Source: Bacillus sp. NEB1478 | GTDB taxonomy: Bacteria; Bacillota; Bacilli; Bacillales; Fictibacillaceae | Length of the DNA: 64,000 bases | Reading direction: 5' to 3' | NCBI RefSeq assembly: GCF_031582965.1 | Contig: NZ_CP134049.1 | Coordinates: 682,001 to 746,000, forward strand | In this document: in pieces, positions 16,207 to 24,727 of the stretch | How the letters are laid out: every line of letters begins with the position of its first letter | Position numbering within the stretch: position 1 is the first letter of the stretch | Notes under the pieces: generated by a model | The model's database searches: none | What the model was told of the DNA's origin: nothing | Seen by the model: only the letters and a program-made list of their open reading frames with translations | Translations under genes and position numbers: made by a program

Positions 16207-18468
16207 TTAATAGATATCTTTCTTTACAGTCGTTGGATAGTAGAAATTTAAAATAAAGTTGTAATCTTTTCCTTCTACAGCCATTTGTTTCGCTCCAAAT
16301 TGGCTCATACCGATTCCGTGACCATATCCAGCCCCATTGACTACGAATCGATCTGTTTTATTATCAACAGACTTGATATAAGGGCTGTACATAATGCTAG
16401 AACCAATCATGTTGCGAATATCATATGATCTACGGATGACTGTTAAAGTTTTTACAGCTAATTTTCCATTGCTCATCACATAGCCGTTAGACGTTTTTTC
16501 AAAGTACTTTAAAGTGATGGATCCATCGAGTCTGTCATCTTCATCAAAAGATGTTGTGAAATCTACATTATCTATTTTAATAATTTTAATATCAGATGTT
16601 TTCGGGATATAGTTATATCCGTCTGCTTTTAGCATGGACTTGAACTGAGTCATAATTTTAGTATCTATTTCACTTGCATTATTCCACCAGTTATTTAAAG
16701 TAGTCCCAGTTGTATAATCAATTTTTGAGGTGTCAATCTGAGTTTTCTTTAATTCATAAGACCAATCACCTTTATAATAACTGTATTTGCTAGCATTTTT
16801 CACGTCAAATGTATCTTCTACTGAAATAGAATATGGCAATCTTGCTGTACCCCATGAATTCTTATTAGATAAAGTTTGACCACCATTTGAAGAGTAGTAG
16901 AACGTTTGGGCAACTCCCATAGGGTTGCTCTTAGAAACTTCTGATGGATGAGTCAAAATAATGCCTTTTGTTTCATTAACAGCGGAATTGCTTGTCCCAT
17001 ACTCGCTAGAACCCCAGATATAGCCTTTATACACTTGGTTTGATTGTGTGTCATCAATGGCCATATCACCTTTTCGATAAACAAACGTTCTAGCAGTTAT
17101 GGCCTGGGCTTTTAAAGCTTCTTTTTCCCATGAATAACTCATTTCTCCTGGTAATACACCCTTTAGGTAATCTTCTAAAGGAACATTTTCGTTGATTGGT
17201 CTAATATAGCTGCCTTCAACTGCAAATGTCATATCACCTAGATAAGATAAATTATTGTCTAGCTCAATAACTGAAGAAACACCGTATTTTTCCGGGTCTA
17301 AAGTAAAAGAAGAAGCATTGAAATCTTTTATTAAGGTAGAGCCTTTATATAATACAAGGTCTTCACCTACTTTTTTAACTGTGTAATCTTCACCCGCATC
17401 TAAAACGGCAGGGAGATCTGCCATAACGCTATTCGAAACAGATCCAGTTCCACCTAATACTGTAAAATCAGAGATGGCCTTTGAGTTAATGACATCTTTT
17501 GTAGCTGATGGGATATATGTTGGCATTGTAAGCAATAAAGGAGCATTTTCTTTAGCTGCATATACAGAACCTGTTAATGCGTCAGCAAAAGTAAGTCCAG
17601 TAGCGACAAAAGCTCTATTAGCACTCATCTTTAATTCTTTTAAAATATTTGCAGCTACTTCAAAACGGTTAGCCCCACCAATTCTATCAGCATTTGGCAG
17701 TTTATCAGCGACAGATTTACTTACACTTGCTTCACCACCGACTACGATTGTTTTAGTGGTTTTATTAGATTTAAGTGCGGATGCTGTTTTAGAAGGTAGT
17801 TTGTTTGGTTGAGTTAATAGTATAGGATATCCATTTCTCGCTGCATAAGGGGCAATAGCCAATGCATCTGGAAAGTTCAAACCGTTAGCAACGATTGATG
17901 TTCCAGGTGTACCTAATTCACTTGAGATTTTCTGTGAAACTTCAAAACGATCGGCACCGCCAATTCTTCTTACAGAGATATTACTATTAATACTTCTAAT
18001 ATCATTTACTACATTACCGGAAACACTTCCAGTTCCACCGACAATAATAACTTGACTAGGCATAATTTCTTGAATTTGCTTTTTCGCATCTGCTGTTAAG
18101 AAATCCTTTTGAGTTAATAATATTGGCCCTTTGTATTTATAAGCTAATGGAGCAGCTGAAAGTGCGTCAGCAAAGGCATTATAGTTTGCTAGAATGACAG
18201 TTCCAGCATTATTACCCCAACTATTATCTGCAATTTTGGAAGCTACTACAAAACGGTTGGCACCATCAAGGCGTAAAGAATTCTCTGTATTAATACGATA
18301 TTGACCTTCAGTATTAATGTTCAAAGCCGTTTTGTTACCTATGTAATTTTTAAGTTTAATTGAAACAGTCGGTTCTGCTGCAGAACTCTTACCGACAGGT
18401 GTAAAAACAATGGATGAAATTAATAGAGTGGATACAAACAATCTATTAATCTTCTTTTTTCCCTTCAA
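16207..18468 (-). CDS. lytB: LytB-like amidase modifier: three CWB2 repeats plus SpoIID domain
   Basis: The 753-residue protein has a signal peptide (about 1-31) and three CWB2 repeats (about residues 65-345). The SpoIID region (about 425-720) contains the typical YLKGVLPGEMSYSWEKEALK and a C-terminal GYGHGIGMSQFGAKQMA. B. subtilis LytB (705 residues) has the same order and stimulates the amidase LytC. SpoIID proteins cleave peptide-free glycan strands, which amidases produce, so it should work with the lytC product at 3361-4833. The TTG start is fixed by GGGGAG about 6 bases upstream; the nearby ATG leads to an immediate stop. The upstream gap (18469-18712) holds AT-rich promoter sequence and a terminator. 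Confidence 0.88.
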   Translation of the reverse strand: MKGKKKINRLFVSTLLISSIVFTPVGKSSAAEPTVSIKLKNYIGNKTALNINTEGQYRINTENSLRLDGANRFVVASKIADNSWGNNAGTVILANYNAFADALSAAPLAYKYKGPILLTQKDFLTADAKKQIQEIMPSQVIIVGGTGSVSGNVVNDIRSINSNISVRRIGGADRFEVSQKISSELGTPGTSIVANGLNFPDALAIAPYAARNGYPILLTQPNKLPSKTASALKSNKTTKTIVVGGEASVSKSVADKLPNADRIGGANRFEVAANILKELKMSANRAFVATGLTFADALTGSVYAAKENAPLLLTMPTYIPSATKDVINSKAISDFTVLGGTGSVSNSVMADLPAVLDAGEDYTVKKVGEDLVLYKGSTLIKDFNASSFTLDPEKYGVSSVIELDNNLSYLGDMTFAVEGSYIRPINENVPLEDYLKGVLPGEMSYSWEKEALKAQAITARTFVYRKGDMAIDDTQSNQVYKGYIWGSSEYGTSNSAVNETKGIILTHPSEVSKSNPMGVAQTFYYSSNGGQTLSNKNSWGTARLPYSISVEDTFDVKNASKYSYYKGDWSYELKKTQIDTSKIDYTTGTTLNNWWNNASEIDTKIMTQFKSMLKADGYNYIPKTSDIKIIKIDNVDFTTSFDEDDRLDGSITLKYFEKTSNGYVMSNGKLAVKTLTVIRRSYDIRNMIGSSIMYSPYIKSVDNKTDRFVVNGAGYGHGIGMSQFGAKQMAVEGKDYNFILNFYYPTTVKKDIY

Positions 18469-18655
18469 AACATCTCCCCCTATAAATTTAGTGACTATTA
18501 AATTTTACCATTAATGGTAAAATCAATGGACATTTAATTACAAAATAAGATAAAAAATTACATATAATATCTTATTTTCATTATTTTTGAATAATTATGT
18601 CACATAATCTTTATCGGAGGGTTATACAATTTCTTTAGTGAAAATTGAATAAAAA

Positions 18656-18700
18656 TACAAAAAACACCTTTAGGCATTTTGTTGCCGGAAGGTGTTTTTA
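18656..18700 (-). terminator. Intrinsic terminator for the wzy-wzz unit
   Basis: AAAACACCTT at 18661-18670 pairs with AAGGTGTTTT at 18689-18698. It stands just downstream (on the minus strand) of the chain-length gene and ends in a T run when read leftward. Confidence 0.75.
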
Positions 18701-18712
18701 ATAACTGTATTA

Positions 18713-19357
18713 TTATTTTCGGAATACTTCTGGTAATAGAAGTATCATAAAGCTTATTATCAAGCCAATTAAGAAACCGAATACTGTTTTGTTTTTAGCA
18801 CTTTCTTGCACTGTTTCAATGTTTACTTGTTTTATTTCTTTAGCTTCATGCAAACCAAATATGATAAGGTCATATTCACTTTTAGTTTTTGGTTTTTGAG
18901 GACCAGCTTGTGATTTAGAATCCTCATAAAATTTTGTAATATCTTCTTTTGCTTTCTTTGAATCGTCAATATATTGATTAACAACAAGTTCTAATGTTTC
19001 TTTGGCTTCTTTTGGGTTCTTACCAGTATAACTAAGACCGAGTACTTTAGCTGGCTTTATTATAAAAGATACTTTTGATTTTATATCACCTGGATCTATA
19101 CTCGAATCTTTTTTTTCCAACTTTTCAATAAATGTATCGCTAGTTATATATGTTTTCGCATATTCTGCATCCGTATAGTCCAATTGATTGCTATCTTTAT
19201 CAAAGTTAGCAAGTTGAATCTCTGCATTAGCCGTATAGGATGACGGCCCTTTTTTCTGAAACATATAGGCAGCTCCTGCAGCTAAGAATGGAATTAAAAT
19301 TAATAATATGAACCATTTTCTTAACCTGTTTATTATACTATTGAATGTTTCTTTCAT
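18713..19357 (-). CDS. Wzz/CapA-type chain-length determinant, no kinase domain
   Basis: A 214-residue protein with an N-terminal membrane helix (WFILLILIPFLAAGAAYMF), an extracytoplasmic domain with the Wzz-like stretch SYTANAEIQLANF, and a second helix near the C terminus (FGFLIGLIISFMILLLP). Polysaccharide co-polymerases of this type set glycan chain length with Wzy. The tyrosine-kinase partner common in Firmicutes (CapB/EpsB) is absent from the window. The ATG at 19357 has GGAGG 6 bases upstream. It overlaps the end of the polymerase gene by 20 bases, which indicates tight co-expression. Confidence 0.8.
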   Translation of the reverse strand: MKETFNSIINRLRKWFILLILIPFLAAGAAYMFQKKGPSSYTANAEIQLANFDKDSNQLDYTDAEYAKTYITSDTFIEKLEKKDSSIDPGDIKSKVSFIIKPAKVLGLSYTGKNPKEAKETLELVVNQYIDDSKKAKEDITKFYEDSKSQAGPQKPKTKSEYDLIIFGLHEAKEIKQVNIETVQESAKNKTVFGFLIGLIISFMILLLPEVFRK

Positions 19358-20840
19358 ATGAATCCTCCGATTTAAGTGTTGAGTAAGGTATTTGATCAAT
19401 TGAATGGGTCTTCCAATAATTAATGAATCCTATCGCGAATGCGAAAAGCAACCATAAATAATTCAAAGTTATTTGAGAGCTCGGACTGATACTTGCAAGG
19501 AAAAAAGCAATCAGTGCTGTACACAAAGCCTCAGCTATCATACGATTGTTACCGGTAGATTCCTTAAAGATATTAAATAAATAATATATCAATCCTGCAT
19601 AGAGAAGTAAATATCCTGTAAATATAAAAATACCATAATTGACCATCATTTCAATCCACCAATTATGAATGTTTATAATTGTGTGAGTGGGATACTTGGC
19701 GAATTCTTTCATATAGTACTCAGAGTTTCCGGCTCCAATTCCAAAACCAAATGATTCGCTAATAAAATGGAATGAATTTTTAATTAGGTTAATACGTATA
19801 TCAACGGAACTTCCTTCTGTATTATTTCCGAGCGTTGCAATCAAACCGTACACTGATGCAAAGCCATTATAAATTTTATGAGGTACGATAAGTATTGCAA
19901 GTACACTCATAAAACCAAAGGCAATGATCATGTATCTTTTAATGTTACGTGAAGTTAAAAACAGGAACCAAAATCCTAGTCCAAGCAAGATAGAAATATA
20001 ATTTGCCCTAGAAGAAGTCAGTGACATAATGTAAAGAGAAAATAACATTACCCCAATTGCTCCAATTTTTACAATCATATGTTTTGTATGATTAGCTAGA
20101 GCTAATGCAAAAAAGAAACTGATTGAAATAAAACTGGCAAAATCATTTTCATTTGCAAATACGGATGTTGGAATGGATTTTTGATAAGTGTCTATACCAT
20201 AAAATCTTGAAGTTGGAAAATGGATCAAAGTTAAATGATTGATTAACCCAAATATCAAGAGCAAAAGAAACATTGCCACCCAAATGTATAATAAATTTAC
20301 ATAATCTCGCTCTTTCTTAAAAACGAAAGTAACAAACAGAATTAAACTGATTCCAATAACTAAAAATACAAAATCAGCTATTCCTGCTTTAATCGTTTTA
20401 GCCCATATTAATGAGATAAGAGCATAGACAATCCAGACTACATGAAACAATATTATATTTTTCACATTTATTTTTGACCATGGAGTTAATTGATCCTTTT
20501 GAAAATATTTAAAGAAAAATATAGGAAGCGCAATTAAAAATAAAAGTCTATATGGGAATAAGCTGAATGGACCTATATTTACACTTGCTATCGCTGGCCC
20601 GAAAAACGAACTGATTATTAGTAAATATATTAAGTTTTCCATAAACGAATATTTTTTTAGAAGTGGTTTGCAAGTGATAAAAATCAACATGCATAAAATT
20701 AAAAGCCCAGATAAAAAAAGGACTGTTTTCGAGTCGGCTGAAAATAAGCTAGATGCAATAATCCATCCAACAAGTAAAGAAAATAGTAAAGCAATAATAA
20801 TCTGATAAATTAGACTTTTTTGTGTCTTTGAATATAACAT
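19338..20840 (-). CDS. O-antigen polymerase (Wzy)-like membrane protein
   Basis: With 500 residues and about 12 membrane spans, this protein contains an O-antigen ligase/Wzy_C-type segment: SRANYISILLGLGFWFLF followed by a long periplasmic-type loop with FGFGIGAGNSEYY and THTIINIHNWWIEMMVNYG. The latter pattern is typical of the Wzy_C family. It should polymerise or ligate undecaprenyl-linked repeats outside the membrane. It shares an overlapping operon with the Wzz-like gene. A weak feature is the start: the nearest good ribosome site (AAAGGAG) lies about 15 bases from the ATG. Confidence 0.82.
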   Translation of the reverse strand: MLYSKTQKSLIYQIIIALLFSLLVGWIIASSLFSADSKTVLFLSGLLILCMLIFITCKPLLKKYSFMENLIYLLIISSFFGPAIASVNIGPFSLFPYRLLFLIALPIFFFKYFQKDQLTPWSKINVKNIILFHVVWIVYALISLIWAKTIKAGIADFVFLVIGISLILFVTFVFKKERDYVNLLYIWVAMFLLLLIFGLINHLTLIHFPTSRFYGIDTYQKSIPTSVFANENDFASFISISFFFALALANHTKHMIVKIGAIGVMLFSLYIMSLTSSRANYISILLGLGFWFLFLTSRNIKRYMIIAFGFMSVLAILIVPHKIYNGFASVYGLIATLGNNTEGSSVDIRINLIKNSFHFISESFGFGIGAGNSEYYMKEFAKYPTHTIINIHNWWIEMMVNYGIFIFTGYLLLYAGLIYYLFNIFKESTGNNRMIAEALCTALIAFFLASISPSSQITLNYLWLLFAFAIGFINYWKTHSIDQIPYSTLKSEDSYERNIQ

Positions 20841-21056
20841 GTAGCTCGCATAAACTCCTTTCTCTTTCTCCTATCACAATAACTGAGTATATCATAATAT
20901 AAGTCGCTAATAGGTCGCTATTTTAGGTTTTACAAGAGTGTTATAGAACTGTAACTTTATTTGAAATAATTTGAATTTAATACAGTTAATAGGTTTATGT
21001 TTTTTTAAAATAAGGAAATTATCAAATAAAATTGAGGAAGGACAGGTTATGTAAGA

Positions 21057-21068
21057 TTTTGTCGAAAA
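21057..21068 (+). promoter_or_regulatory. Putative Spo0A box
   Basis: TTTTGTCGAAAA contains the 0A-box core TGTCGAA at 21060-21066. It lies about 160 bases before the first TagO-like gene. A single heptamer is weak evidence. Confidence 0.35.
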
Positions 21069-21159
21069 ATATAATGTAAAGAGAATATGAAAATTCTTTG
21101 TTATTGGTTGTGTAATTGAGTGTTTATCTTTATAATTTCATCTTAGGTACACAGACATT

Positions 21160-21190
21160 TTGACAAATGCGAAAAATAATGAATTATTAT
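21160..21190 (+). promoter_or_regulatory. Putative sigma-A promoter of the first tagO-like gene
   Basis: A perfect TTGACA lies at 21160-21165, and TATTAT at 21185-21190 follows after 19 bases. The transcript would have a short leader. The spacer is longer than ideal; AATTAT at 21182 gives 16 bases. Confidence 0.45.
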
Positions 21191-21224
21191 ATACACAAGC
21201 GATTTGTTATAAAGAGGGGATATA

Positions 21225-22307
21225 ATGAAAACATTGCTGTTAACAAGCTTTATTTCGTTCCTAACTGTTTTGCTTGTTACACCTTTTGTTATTAAGCTAG
21301 CCATTTTAATTGGTGTGACAGACAAACCAGACAAAAGAAAAGTACATCAGAAACTAATGCCAAGACTAGGCGGTCTTGCAATTGTAATAGGAGTTATCGC
21401 TGGGTATTTTACAGCAGGTCTCCAATATCAAGCTGTATCAGGGATCACATTAGGTGGGATTATAATTGTTATTGTTGGTCTACTTGACGATAAATTGACA
21501 ATCTCCCCAAAAATGAAACTTTTAGGACAGCTGCTTGCAGCATTAGTTATTGTAGGAACAGGATTAACAATTGATTTTATAAGTATTCCTTTTATCGGAA
21601 AGTTCGATTTAGGAATTTGGGCATATCCAATTACGATTTTTTGGATTTTGGCTATTACAAATGCAATTAACTTAATTGACGGGTTAGACGGACTAGCAGG
21701 GGGAATATCTGCTATTGTCATTTCGACTATTGCTATTATGGCTGGATTAAATGGCAATATGATGATTCTGACGCTGTCACTCATCGTGCTAAGCTCTATA
21801 ATAGGCTTCTTATTCTATAACTTTCATCCAGCGAAAATTTTTATGGGTGATACAGGAGCTTTATTTTTAGGCTATTGTATTTCGGTGCTTTCGCTGCTCG
21901 GACTATATAAAAGTGTAACTTTGTTTAGTTTTGTTGTTCCGATTATAATTTTAGGAGTACCTGTTTTTGACACCACATTTGCGATTATTAGAAGACTCGC
22001 AAATAAGCAACCAATATCAGCACCTGATAAAGGGCATTTACATCACAGATTACTCCAGCTAGGATTATCACATCGTAATACTGTACTGATGATCTACGGA
22101 CTTAGTATTATTTTCAGCTTTGCTGCTGCAATATTTTCATCCACAACAGTATGGGGAGCTATTGCAATCACTGCTGGATTGTTAGTATTACTTGAATTAA
22201 TAGCCGAGTTAATCGGACTCGTTCATCACAAGTACCGACCACTATTATTCATTTGGAAAAAAGTTTTCAGTTCAGAATCAACGCAGCAAATAAAAATTGA
22301 AAAGTAA
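21225..22307 (+). CDS. tagO: Undecaprenyl-phosphate GlcNAc-1-phosphate transferase (TagO/WecA family), copy 1
   Basis: This MraY/WecA-superfamily integral membrane enzyme has 360 residues and about 11 helices. Cytoplasmic-loop motifs are clear: LLDDK, NLIDGLDGLAGG, FMGDTGALFLGY and the HLHHRLL histidine motif. It links GlcNAc-1-P to undecaprenyl phosphate, the first step for wall teichoic acid and many surface polymers. Position before the LCP-yvyE-degSU cluster matches B. subtilis tagO. The start has AGAGGGGAT upstream. A terminator follows, and a close paralogue begins 159 bases later, so the locus has a tandem duplication. Confidence 0.92.
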   Translation: MKTLLLTSFISFLTVLLVTPFVIKLAILIGVTDKPDKRKVHQKLMPRLGGLAIVIGVIAGYFTAGLQYQAVSGITLGGIIIVIVGLLDDKLTISPKMKLLGQLLAALVIVGTGLTIDFISIPFIGKFDLGIWAYPITIFWILAITNAINLIDGLDGLAGGISAIVISTIAIMAGLNGNMMILTLSLIVLSSIIGFLFYNFHPAKIFMGDTGALFLGYCISVLSLLGLYKSVTLFSFVVPIIILGVPVFDTTFAIIRRLANKQPISAPDKGHLHHRLLQLGLSHRNTVLMIYGLSIIFSFAAAIFSSTTVWGAIAITAGLLVLLELIAELIGLVHHKYRPLLFIWKKVFSSESTQQIKIEK

Positions 22308-22315
22308 TATTTACT

Positions 22316-22347
22316 AAAAACTTGCCTATATTAGGCAAGTTTTTTTA
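22316..22347 (+). terminator. Intrinsic terminator between the two tagO-like genes
   Basis: CTTGCCTA at 22321-22328 pairs with TAGGCAAG at 22332-22339, with flanking A and T tracts. It separates the paralogues into independent units. Confidence 0.88.
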
Positions 22348-22465
22348 TTATGCCCGAAACGATAATTATTCAATCAAGTAGCGGAAAAAACTTACATAAG
22401 TAATTAAGTCAATTTCATGGAATTCTATAGGATGGAAGCAAAATCAATGATTTGAGGGCAAAAGT

Positions 22466-23524
22466 ATGATTAATAACCCATTGTTAATTGGTTTTATATG
22501 TTTTTTTACTGTTCTAGCAGTAACTCCATTCGTCATTCGACTTGCTATTAAAATCAATGCTGTAGATGAACCCAATCAAAGAAAGGTACATACAAAAGTG
22601 ATGCCGAGATTAGGTGGGTTGAGCATTGTGATAGGTGTGGGGATTGGTTTTTTCATTAGCGGATTATTTGAAAAACAAATTCTTGGGATATCATTAGGCG
22701 GATTGGTCATTATCTTACTTGGTTTGGCTGATGATATATATCATTTATCTGCTTTAAAAAAGCTTATCGCTCAAGCAATAGCTGGAACATTGGTAGTCAT
22801 GAGCGGGTTGATTATTGAGATCATAAATATCCCTTTTATAGGTGCTTTTGAGATAGGATATCTTTCATATCCTTTAACGATCTTTTGGATCATTGCAATC
22901 ACAAATGCGATTAACTTGATAGATGGATTAGATGGCCTAGCTGCCGGAACATCATCAATTATTGTTTTCACTATTGGAGTAATGGCTTTCTTGAGTGGAA
23001 AGGATATGATTTTTACAATATCGATTATTATATTTGGAAGTGTAATTGGCTTTTTATTTTATAATTTTCATCCAGCGAAAATATTTATGGGTGACATAGG
23101 CGCGTTATTTTTAGGCTATTGCATAGCGATTCTTTCCTTGTTAGGCCTTTATAAAAGCGTTACATTATTTAGTTTTATCGCTCCGATTTTATTGTTAGGT
23201 GTACCTATCTTTGACACTGCTTTTGCGATTATAAGAAGGATCGTAAATAAACAGTCCATCGTAAAGCCTGATAAAGGACATCTTCATCATCGGTTATTAA
23301 AAAAAGGTTTATCTCACAGGAAAACGGTATTATTCATTTACGGGATGGGTTTAATCTTTAGTGCGGTAGCAATCATCTTACCATTAACAACACTTAGAGG
23401 AACTATTGTGATCGTGTTGCTACTAATTATCCTCCTTCAATTTTTAGCGGAAAAAATCGGTCTTGTGAATGATCGGTTTACTCCTTTTTTAAATATCCTC
23501 AATAAAGTACACCAAAAAAAATGA
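22466..23524 (+). CDS. Undecaprenyl-phosphate GlcNAc-1-phosphate transferase (TagO/WecA family), copy 2
   Basis: This is a 352-residue paralogue of the preceding protein, aligning along its whole length with matching helices. It keeps LADDI, NLIDGLDGLAAG, FMGDIGALFLGY (GDTG changed to GDIG) and HLHHRLL. The core catalytic residues appear intact, so it is probably active. Two initiating enzymes next to a non-teichoic polymer locus suggest that one serves teichoic acid and the other the CWB2-associated polymer, or that the two start with different HexNAc phosphates. GAGGGC precedes the ATG. A weak hairpin (23522-23547) lies between it and the converging LCP gene. Confidence 0.9.
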   Translation: MINNPLLIGFICFFTVLAVTPFVIRLAIKINAVDEPNQRKVHTKVMPRLGGLSIVIGVGIGFFISGLFEKQILGISLGGLVIILLGLADDIYHLSALKKLIAQAIAGTLVVMSGLIIEIINIPFIGAFEIGYLSYPLTIFWIIAITNAINLIDGLDGLAAGTSSIIVFTIGVMAFLSGKDMIFTISIIIFGSVIGFLFYNFHPAKIFMGDIGALFLGYCIAILSLLGLYKSVTLFSFIAPILLLGVPIFDTAFAIIRRIVNKQSIVKPDKGHLHHRLLKKGLSHRKTVLFIYGMGLIFSAVAIILPLTTLRGTIVIVLLLIILLQFLAEKIGLVNDRFTPFLNILNKVHQKK

Positions 23525-23560
23525 CCCCAGTCTAAGAACTGAAGTCAAATTGTAAATTAT

Positions 23561-24571
23561 TTATTTAGAATTATCCGTTTTAGGGAGTTCTTCTTCAATA
23601 TTAAGAATCTTAGATAACTTCTTCCTAATTTCTTGAACAGATTCATCCCTAGGAATTTCATATGAAACTCCATCGATTGTTTCCGGATACGTTTCAAGCT
23701 GTATAGGTTTTATCTCTTTATTCTTTATGGTTTTGTAGAAGTTCCTCATCGCAAACATTTCTGTAGTCGTAATGTTCGTTTTGACGTTATTTCCAAGCTG
23801 GTCAATAACGTTATCAGCTTTGGTAATCGAACGAACTGAGATCGCTTCATCCATTATTGCTCGAATTGCTTCGCTTTCACGTTCGTTTCTTCCGATGTCC
23901 CCGCGAGGATCTTGCTTACGCATACGCACAAAGGCAAGTGCTTCTTCGCCATCCATCTTCATAGGACCTTTTTTAAATGTAATCATTCGCTTAAATGACC
24001 CCTGTTTAAAGTCAAATGGTACATTTACCGTTATACCGCCAAGTTCATCTACAACCTTCTCAAACCCATCAAAATTAGTTGAAACAAAATAATCAATCGG
24101 AATTCCCATTAGATTTTCTGTAGCTTTCATAACAGCTTTTTCTCTTTCACCTTTTTTGCCATAAGCATAAGAGTGATTGATTTTATCTTTTCTATCTATT
24201 GATGACAAATAAGTCCGTGTATCACGTGGAATATTTACTATTGCAGCCTCTTTTGTTTCTGGATTAATGGTAATCAGCTTTATTACATCAGCTCTGCCTA
24301 CATCACCTTCTTGATAATCTTCAACCCCGATTAACAAGATCGTTACAGGATCTTTCCCGAGCTTTACATTATCCATTCGAAGGTCAGACTTTTCTGTGTC
24401 AACATAGCTTCTATCTGCGTTTGCTTTTATTTTATAAGCTAAATATCCACCATAGCTTGCTGCGCTTATAAAAAACAAAATAGCTATTAAAGCTACAAAA
24501 CGTATCAGCCGACGAAATGGACTGCGCTTACGTCTTCTTCTACGTTGTCTTGTGTGATTTTGTTGGTTCAT
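23561..24571 (-). CDS. LytR-CpsA-Psr (LCP) wall-polymer ligase, TagV/YvhJ-like
   Basis: The protein has 336 residues. A very basic cytoplasmic N terminus (RQRRRRRKRSPFRR) precedes one signal-anchor helix (about 23-45), and an extracytoplasmic LCP domain follows with LLIGVED, GRADVIKLITINP, IPRDTRTYL and AFVRMRKQDPRGDIGRNERE. The conserved arginines and aspartates that bind the pyrophosphate-lipid are visible. LCP enzymes move undecaprenyl-linked glycopolymers onto peptidoglycan. The position between tagO and yvyE is that of B. subtilis yvhJ (tagV). Here it may attach teichoic acid, the amino-uronate polymer, or both. Confidence 0.92.
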   Translation of the reverse strand: MNQQNHTRQRRRRRKRSPFRRLIRFVALIAILFFISAASYGGYLAYKIKANADRSYVDTEKSDLRMDNVKLGKDPVTILLIGVEDYQEGDVGRADVIKLITINPETKEAAIVNIPRDTRTYLSSIDRKDKINHSYAYGKKGEREKAVMKATENLMGIPIDYFVSTNFDGFEKVVDELGGITVNVPFDFKQGSFKRMITFKKGPMKMDGEEALAFVRMRKQDPRGDIGRNERESEAIRAIMDEAISVRSITKADNVIDQLGNNVKTNITTTEMFAMRNFYKTIKNKEIKPIQLETYPETIDGVSYEIPRDESVQEIRKKLSKILNIEEELPKTDNSK

Positions 24572-24665
24572 ATACCTCTTAACTCCTTAAGCCCAATAAA
24601 AATTGGAGTGATAGTATCCCTGCACAACTCCTTGATAATAACATATCGCATTTCATTAAGAAACA

Positions 24666-24675
24666 TTGTCGAAAA
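24666..24675 (+). promoter_or_regulatory. Putative Spo0A box between yvyE and the LCP gene
   Basis: TTGTCGAAAA contains a perfect TGTCGAA core (24667-24673). It lies about 95 bases upstream of the LCP start codon, just downstream of yvyE. Confidence 0.35.
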
Positions 24676-24727
24676 AATAACATTTATAAGATTCGGTGTC
24701 ATATTTGATTAGATGGGGATAACCTTA

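Larger units (their letters stand above)
20841..21224. other. Intergenic region between divergent polymerase and TagO genes
   Basis: This 384-base AT-rich gap carries promoters for both directions. Visible items are a direct repeat of GTCGCTA near 20907-20923, a perfect Spo0A-type box (TTTTGTCGAAAA, 21057-21068) and a sigma-A-like promoter before the first TagO gene. No coding sequence is apparent. Confidence 0.6.

Noticed and set aside
17474..17812. Open frame opposite the CWB2 region of lytB
   Set aside because: Antisense of repeat-rich coding sequence. The same kind of mirror frame appears opposite lytC, so it reflects codon use in CWB2 repeats.
23522..23547. Weak hairpin between the second tagO-like gene and the LCP gene
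   Set aside because: The stem (TGAC/GTCA plus AGT/ACT) is interrupted and lacks a T tract, so it is not listed as a terminator.
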